Source: HGM05232 sp036661515 (GTDB lineage Bacteria > Bacteroidota > Bacteroidia > Bacteroidales > Muribaculaceae). Taken from it: a stretch of DNA of 6,512 nt. The translations under genes and the position numbers were made by a program. Below, in pieces: positions 1-3,132 of this stretch (positions are counted from its first letter, which is position 1; the number at the start of each line of letters is the position of its first letter). The stretch is from the NCBI GenBank assembly GCA_036661515.1, contig JAVWYO010000109.1, positions 1 through 6,512 of the forward strand, written 5' to 3'. The notes under the pieces were generated by a model. The model was given only the letters and a program-made list of their open reading frames with translations, had not been told where the DNA came from and ran no database searches.

Positions 1-260
1 AAAAGTTTCATTTTTTTTGCGTCAGGAGCGTAACTTGTCGAAATTAACTTTTTTAGCCCAAGTTCATCGAATTTTGCTGCAAAAAATCTTGTAAAATTAC
101 TCCACTCTGGGTCGTCGCAGGGTAATAGCACAGTTTTACCTTTGAACACATCAGAGTTGTACTCAAGGTATGCATTCATCTCAATTTCAATATCGTGGAA
201 TTGAGTGTAAAACTCATCATTTTTAGCCGCCTTAGCTTCTTTTAAACTGTTATTTGCCAT
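1..260 (-). CDS. EcoRI-family adenine-specific DNA methyltransferase (N-terminal part, cut by window edge)
   Basis: Only the first 86 codons are present; the gene runs off the left edge. The protein begins MANNSLKEAKAAKNDEFYTQ, the N-terminal block I recognise from the EcoRI methylase family (Pfam EcoRI_methylase). Next come TVLLPCDDPEWSNFTRFF (about residues 43-60) and LGLKKLISTSY (68-77), which match the conserved start of the AdoMet-binding core in that family. The family transfers a methyl group from S-adenosylmethionine to adenine in DNA; M.EcoRI itself modifies GAATTC. The catalytic NPPF/DPPY-type motif would lie beyond the window, so activity and target cannot be judged here. The ATG follows the stop of the upstream helix-turn-helix gene by one base (TAATATG), implying cotranscription and perhaps translational coupling. 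A solitary (orphan) methylase is the main alternative to a full restriction-modification system. Confidence 0.85.
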   Translation of the reverse strand, partial: MANNSLKEAKAAKNDEFYTQFHDIEIEMNAYLEYNSDVFKGKTVLLPCDDPEWSNFTRFFAAKFDELGLKKLISTSYAPDAKKMKL

Positions 261-261
261 A

Positions 262-462
262 TTATCTCATTCTTTTATTCGGTATAAGAAGTGTGCGAGC
301 ATCAACATTTAGAAGTTCTGCTATCCGATATAAAATAGGAAAAGGCGGTTGCACTCTATTTGTCACATACCGATTAACTATATTGAAACTCCTGCCAAGC
401 AAATTAGCCAATTCTGTTTGGTTAATGCCTTTTTCATATAAAACCTCTTTAATTCTATTCAT
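262..462 (-). CDS. Small XRE-family helix-turn-helix regulator, probable controller of the downstream methylase
   Basis: A 66-residue protein made almost entirely of one lambda-repressor-like (XRE/HTH_3) domain. The helix-turn-helix spans QTELANLLG (residues 15-23) and a recognition helix around SFNIVNRYVTNR (25-36). It is followed by ILYRIAELLNVDARTLL (43-59), the usual last helices of the fold. An in-frame ATG at 495 would add 11 residues (MYLYCRIRRDL). I prefer the ATG at 462 because the domain starts there (MNRIKEVLYEKG), AGAAGGGA lies just upstream, and a promoter-like TACCTTTA sits inside the longer version. The stop is one base before the methylase ATG. Small XRE proteins directly ahead of a methylase are typical of restriction-modification controller (C) proteins, which activate or repress their own operon. 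That role is inferred from size and position. A plain autorepressor is also possible. Confidence 0.85.
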   Translation of the reverse strand: MNRIKEVLYEKGINQTELANLLGRSFNIVNRYVTNRVQPPFPILYRIAELLNVDARTLLIPNKRMR

Positions 463-484
463 CAGATCCCTTCTTATTCTGCAA

Positions 485-492
485 TAAAGGTA
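485..492 (-). promoter_or_regulatory. Possible -7 promoter element for the regulator-methylase pair
   Basis: Read on the minus strand this is TACCTTTA, seven of eight positions of the Bacteroides -7 consensus TAnnTTTG. It would start transcription roughly 15-20 bases before the ATG at 462. The only -33 candidate is a poor TTTT 16 bases upstream. The assignment rests on a short motif in AT-rich DNA. Confidence 0.35.
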
Positions 493-568
493 CACAATTT
501 TATTCGGTAAAAGGAGCGATTTATGAATAAATCAATGATAATCTAAAATATGATTACATCATTTTTTC

Positions 569-606
569 GTAACAAAAGTTACATCTGTCATGACTACATT
601 TGTAAC
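569..606. promoter_or_regulatory. Possible operator: hairpin plus imperfect 29-bp dyad
   Basis: GTAACAAAAGTTAC (569-582) is a perfect 5-bp inverted repeat with an AAAA centre. Its right arm also opens a larger dyad centred on 592: GTTACA (578-583) mirrors TGTAAC (601-606), and TGT (586-588) mirrors ACA (596-598), giving 10 matching pairs out of 14. Repeated GTTAC/GTAAC half-sites upstream of an XRE regulator resemble an operator array. It lies more than 100 bases upstream of the regulator start and about 85 from the possible -7 element, farther than a usual repressor site. Binding by the neighbouring regulator is inference only. Confidence 0.3.
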
Positions 607-764
607 ACGTGCTAAAAAAGTGAAACACAAAAAAGGGTGCGTACTGTGCGTACCATGCTGCGTACAGCTATAATTCTATTTATTAGCTATCAATGGAGAT
701 ACTTGATTATAAAGAATTTACGGCATGAGCACAGCCAAAATAATTGACTTTGAGGTGACTTTTA

Positions 765-1616
765 TTACTCTGTTTTCTTTAATAATAGTATTGCCCAATG
801 CGATAAAATTTTATGATTTACTTCGCATAAGGAATTTTGCGTGGCCGAATCAATGAGCATAGCAAGGTCATCATCATAAAAGCCACTCAATTGCATAATA
901 CCTCCAGGCTTTAAAGCAAAAGCATATTTTGCAATGTCATTTAAAATAATATTGCGATTTATATTTGCAAATAGAATATCAACTTTCGGCATATTATCAT
1001 CAATCAATGAAGCATCACCATGTAGAATTTTTATATTATTCACGCCATTCAGGCATACATTTTCACATGCGTTTTCATAAGCCATAGCATCTATTTCAAT
1101 ACCCGTTACATAGCTTGCACCACACATTGACGAAAGTATAGCAAGTATTCCTGTACCAGTTCCCACATCTAATATTCGCTTATCTTTAATATCCATTTGC
1201 AAGATATTTTCTATCATTAAATTAGTCGTTTCATGGTGTCCTGTTCCAAACGACATTCTTGGATTAATTACAATTTCATATTGAGCATTTGGAAAATCTT
1301 TGTGAGCAGGGCTATGAATAACGCAACGATTAGCTATAAGCATTGGCGTAAAAGAGTTTTTTTCCCACTCTTCATTCCAATCACGACCTTCAACAAATTC
1401 TTCAATCCAAGTAATTTTAGCATTAAAGCAATATAGATTTAATGCTTCATTAATTGCTTCATGAGAAAAAAGTTCATCTTTTATATATGCAATAATACCA
1501 TCATCACTTTGTTCAAAACTCTCATATCCAGCATCACAAAGCAACGCCGATAAAATGTCACCCTCAGTTTCACTATTTGGTAATAAAGTGAAGGTCACTC
1601 TACGGTAATCATTCAT
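765..1616 (-). CDS. prmA: Ribosomal protein L11 methyltransferase PrmA
   Basis: Cytoplasmic class I methyltransferase that uses S-adenosylmethionine to methylate ribosomal protein L11. The 283-residue length is normal for the Bacteroidota form. The N-terminal third (about 1-100) is the L11-binding region. The family's conserved loop follows as NPRMSFGTGHHETT (118-131). The AdoMet-binding motif I is ILDVGTGTGILAI (148-160), with the acidic end of the next strand at GIEID (172-176). FANINRNI (216-223) is the counterpart of the N-I catalytic-site motif, and LSGF (243-246) follows. The ATG at 1616 is the natural start, giving MNDYRRVTF. It follows the 96-residue gene by 36 bases on the same strand, with no recognisable promoter between them, so it is probably the last gene of that operon. 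No strong terminator is seen directly after its stop. Confidence 0.93.
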   Translation of the reverse strand: MNDYRRVTFTLLPNSETEGDILSALLCDAGYESFEQSDDGIIAYIKDELFSHEAINEALNLYCFNAKITWIEEFVEGRDWNEEWEKNSFTPMLIANRCVIHSPAHKDFPNAQYEIVINPRMSFGTGHHETTNLMIENILQMDIKDKRILDVGTGTGILAILSSMCGASYVTGIEIDAMAYENACENVCLNGVNNIKILHGDASLIDDNMPKVDILFANINRNIILNDIAKYAFALKPGGIMQLSGFYDDDLAMLIDSATQNSLCEVNHKILSHWAILLLKKTE

Positions 1617-1652
1617 TTCTTATTAAATTCAAAAAAAATTAGACAATAAGTA

Positions 1653-1943
1653 TTATTTTCTCAACTTATTCCAGAGTTTTGTACTTTTACGGGCAATCTT
1701 AAATCCAATAAGGAGATAGTCTACGATGGTTAGATGCCCAAATATATTTTTAAAAATAGAGCCTCCTACTCCACGTGGCGTTACATCGGCTTGCATAAAT
1801 CCCTGCATCTGCATGAGCATTTTACCCTTTTGAATCTCTTTGCGTGCAAGAAATAGAGCCCTTTTGTATTTTAGTTCCGACAAGGAATAGCCAGCCCATT
1901 GGGAGTCATCAGTTATATTTATATCTATTCTTTCATTATTCAT
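1653..1943 (-). CDS. Conserved-looking 96-residue protein of unknown function in the holin-prmA operon
   Basis: I do not recognise a named domain. The N-terminus is acidic (MNNERIDINITDDSQW). A charged helical stretch follows, KYKRALFLARKEIQKGKMLMQMQGF (about 25-49). A glycine-rich linker RGVGGSIFKNIFGH (57-70) leads to a hydrophobic segment TIVDYLLIGFKIA (72-84) and a strongly basic tail, RKSTKLWNKLRK. The pattern suggests a peripheral or single-pass membrane-associated protein with a cytoplasmic basic end. It starts 14 bases after the stop of the putative holin-superfamily/DUF1469-like membrane protein gene and ends 36 bases before prmA, so cotranscription is likely. Tight packing with small membrane proteins suggests it works with them at the inner membrane, but its role is unknown. 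No signal peptide is seen. Confidence 0.75.
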   Translation of the reverse strand: MNNERIDINITDDSQWAGYSLSELKYKRALFLARKEIQKGKMLMQMQGFMQADVTPRGVGGSIFKNIFGHLTIVDYLLIGFKIARKSTKLWNKLRK

Positions 1944-1957
1944 GACGTAGTGATAAT

Positions 1958-2311
1958 TTATTTTGTGGGATCGAGAAATAATTTAGACAAAAATCGAGCG
2001 ATTGGGTCTATTATAAGACGTTTCTTTAAAACAAATACAAATATTAGTACTATTGCAAAAAATAAACTCACTAACAAATAAGCCCAAACTGTACTACCTA
2101 TCCATTCCTCAATAGAATGTACTAACGCAAAAGAAAGATAAAATAATACACCAGCTCCAAGGATTAAAGCCACCGCACTCACTGCCATTGCTGATAATAT
2201 TACAGTCAGTTTCTCTATTGCCGTAAGTTTTGAATATTCAAGTTGAAGAGTAAGATATTTTTTCACTTCCTCCCACGTCTTGTGATAATTAGAATCTTCT
2301 TGTTCAGTCAT
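1958..2311 (-). CDS. Putative holin-superfamily (DUF1469-like) inner-membrane protein
   Basis: A 117-residue protein with a hydrophilic, probably helical N-terminus (residues 1-33, including YHKTWEEVKKYLTLQLEY). Two membrane segments follow: about 36-64 (LTVILSAMAVSAVALILGAG and on) and about 74-95 (TVWAYLLVSLFFAIVLIFVFVL). The C-terminus is short and basic (KKRLIIDPIARFLSKLF). Length, two-helix layout and the position next to YtxH proteins fit the 'phage holin family'/DUF1469 group. In chromosomal operons of Bacteroidota these are normally cellular membrane proteins, not lysis genes, and nothing else here suggests a prophage. It lies 14 bases ahead of the 96-residue gene and 133 bases after the second YtxH gene, the gap being occupied by an inverted-repeat element. 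No good promoter is visible in the last 40 bases before the ATG. Confidence 0.72.
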   Translation of the reverse strand: MTEQEDSNYHKTWEEVKKYLTLQLEYSKLTAIEKLTVILSAMAVSAVALILGAGVLFYLSFALVHSIEEWIGSTVWAYLLVSLFFAIVLIFVFVLKKRLIIDPIARFLSKLFLDPTK

Positions 2312-2356
2312 TATTAATATAAAAATAATAGATTAAATATCTTGACATAATTTTAA

Positions 2357-2418
2357 AGGGCTTGCACTTTTAGCTATTTATAAGCTGTTTTAATCAAAAC
2401 CATAAAAGTGCAAGTCCT
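2357..2418. repeat. Long imperfect inverted repeat with an internal hairpin
   Basis: The arms are 2357-2372 (starting AGGGCTTGCACTTTTA) and 2403-2418 (TAAAAGTGCAAGTCCT). Fifteen of 16 positions pair by Watson-Crick rules; the exception is G2360 with T2415, a G-U pair in plus-strand RNA but a C-A mismatch in minus-strand RNA. The 30-base loop contains a second perfect hairpin, GTTTT-AATC-AAAAC (2387-2400), and a weaker AGCT...AGCT pairing (2372-2386), so the whole can fold as a branched cloverleaf-like structure. It lies between the second YtxH gene and the holin-like gene. On the minus strand only TTT follows the stem, so a classical terminator is doubtful. A REP/MITE-like repeat or an intra-operon RNA element are alternatives. 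Confidence 0.6.
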
Positions 2419-2436
2419 CGCACATTCATTAAAACT

Positions 2437-2453
2437 AAAGATTTCTAATCTTT
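2437..2453 (-). terminator. Weak AT-rich hairpin over the stop codon of the second YtxH gene
   Basis: AAAGATT (2437-2443) and AATCTTT (2447-2453) form a perfect 7-bp stem with a 3-base loop that contains the TAG stop (2445-2447 on the minus strand). On the transcript the stem is followed by AGTTTT, giving a short U-rich tail. Only one G-C pair is present, so termination would be inefficient. It could instead protect the 3' end of the YtxH message. Confidence 0.3.
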
Positions 2454-2648
2454 AATTTCAGCATCGGCACTGATTTGCTCTACTAAATCTTCAATATCAT
2501 CATCAGAGAAATCAATTCCTTTCTTTTTAAGTAGCTCTTTTATACGGCTACGAAGATCTGAACCTTTTTCAGGAGCAAAAAGCATTGCTGCTGCACATCC
2601 AACTATTGCGCCACCTAAGAACGCATATAAGATTCCAAGTCCTTTCAT
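2445..2648 (-). CDS. YtxH domain-containing small membrane protein (second of a tandem pair)
   Basis: A 67-residue protein with one N-terminal membrane segment (about 5-25, LGILYAFLGGAIVGCAAAML) containing glycine-zipper-type spacing. The YtxH hallmark LFAPEKGSDLR (23-33) follows, then a basic helix RIKELLKKKG (35-44) and an acidic tail (DFSDDDIEDLVEQISADAEIKD). YtxH proteins are small envelope-associated proteins, in several bacteria linked to general or envelope stress, with no known enzymatic activity. The protein is about 45% identical by eye to its upstream neighbour over 64 residues, so the two arose by duplication. The gap between them is 26 bases, implying one transcript. The tail is more acidic than that of its paralogue (net negative after residue 45), suggesting some divergence of role. 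Confidence 0.88.
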   Translation of the reverse strand: MKGLGILYAFLGGAIVGCAAAMLFAPEKGSDLRSRIKELLKKKGIDFSDDDIEDLVEQISADAEIKD

Positions 2649-2674
2649 AATTGTTTTGTTATTAATAATTATTA

Positions 2675-2869
2675 TTATTTGATTTCATTGGTAAGCTCAT
2701 CAACCAATTCTTCCATCTTGCGTCCTTTAAGACAAATACCCTTTTTCTTTAGACATTCGGCAATATTATTGCGCGTATCTGTACCTTTTTCTGGAGCAAA
2801 TAAAAGTCCAACAGTGGCACCAGCTACAGCGCCTCCGATTACAGCTAAAATAATGTTTAATGGTTTCAT
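2675..2869 (-). CDS. YtxH domain-containing small membrane protein (first of a tandem pair)
   Basis: A 64-residue protein: membrane segment at about 4-24 (LNIILAVIGGAVAGATVGLL), then LFAPEKGTDTR (23-33), NIAECLKKKG (35-44) and a short mixed-charge tail ending VDELTNEIK. This is a complete YtxH-type protein and the paralogue of the next gene. It has two cysteines in the cytoplasmic half (in AECL and GICL) that the partner lacks. It is the first minus-strand gene after the divergent spacer that also serves uvrA. A possible promoter on the minus strand is TTTG (3030-3027), a 17-base spacer and TACTTTGG (3009-3002); it matches the Bacteroides consensus imperfectly and would leave a leader of about 125 bases. 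The function is unknown beyond the family's general link with the cell envelope and stress. Confidence 0.88.
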   Translation of the reverse strand: MKPLNIILAVIGGAVAGATVGLLFAPEKGTDTRNNIAECLKKKGICLKGRKMEELVDELTNEIK

Positions 2870-3100
2870 AATTACGATGTTTTTAATTTATACTTACATA
2901 CTAACAATTTTCGAGAACTTTATATCTTTGATTAAAAATAAATTAAAGCCAAAAAGTGCTTATAAAATTTATATCTAAAATTATTACTAAAATTTTAATA
3001 TCCAAAGTATTTAGCTAATAATCTTTCAAAAATATTACAATTTAAGAAATTTTGTTAGTTTCAAGAAATAGAATGTGTACTTTACCTTAATAATATTGAG

Positions 3101-3108
3101 TACTTTTG
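3101..3108 (+). promoter_or_regulatory. -7 promoter element of uvrA
   Basis: TACTTTTG is an exact match to the Bacteroides -7 consensus TAnnTTTG. It sits 24 bases before the chosen ATG, giving a leader of roughly 15-20 bases. The -33 region is weak: TTTA at 3081-3084 with a 16-base spacer. The element overlaps the alternative TTG start at 3106, so that codon would not be transcribed from this promoter. No LexA- or SOS-type box was recognised nearby. Confidence 0.55.
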
Positions 3109-3132
3109 CAGGTTCTAAGTTCAGCAAAAAAA

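Larger units (their letters stand above)
463..764. other. Gene-poor stretch between prmA and the regulator-methylase pair
   Basis: About 300 bases with no convincing gene. Going up in coordinate it contains: the possible -7 element at 485-492; a perfect hairpin GTAACAAAAGTTAC at 569-582; an imperfect 29-bp dyad at 578-606; CACGTG at 606-611; three copies of TGCGTAC at 638, 647 and 659; and two copies of TGACTTT at 745-751 and 756-762. The only small reading frame I noted is 27 codons at 590-673 on the plus strand, which I do not call as a gene. The segment lies where a conserved gene (prmA) meets an accessory module, so it may hold the edge of an inserted element. No integrase or tRNA is visible. 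Confidence 0.6.

Noticed and set aside
463..495. N-terminal extension of the XRE regulator starting at the ATG at 495
   Set aside because: The extra residues (MYLYCRIRRDL) are not part of the domain, and a possible -7 element lies inside them; the ATG at 462 with an upstream purine-rich stretch is the better start.
630..668. Intrinsic terminator for prmA (GTAC pairings followed by T6 on the minus strand)
   Set aside because: The stems are four base pairs at best and lie about 100 bases past the prmA stop; not strong enough to call.
1..764. CRISPR array, tRNA or integrase explaining the accessory left end
   Set aside because: No regularly spaced repeats, tRNA-like fold or recombinase motifs were seen in this stretch.
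1958..2311. Prophage lysis gene (holin)
   Set aside because: No endolysin, structural or other phage genes are near, and the gene sits in a run of small membrane-protein genes leading to prmA; the holin name reflects the family only.
2923..2930. Plus-strand TATCTTTG matching the -7 consensus
   Set aside because: No TTTG at the -33 distance, and it would give uvrA a leader of almost 200 bases while a closer perfect element exists; expected by chance in AT-rich DNA.
3002..3030. Minus-strand TTTG, 17-base spacer and TACTTTGG as the YtxH promoter
   Set aside because: The -7 box misses the consensus by register and the implied leader is about 125 bases; kept only as a remark in the YtxH entry.
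3106..3132. Alternative TTG start of uvrA giving nine more residues
   Set aside because: The TTG overlaps an exact -7 promoter element, and the family begins at the downstream ATG.
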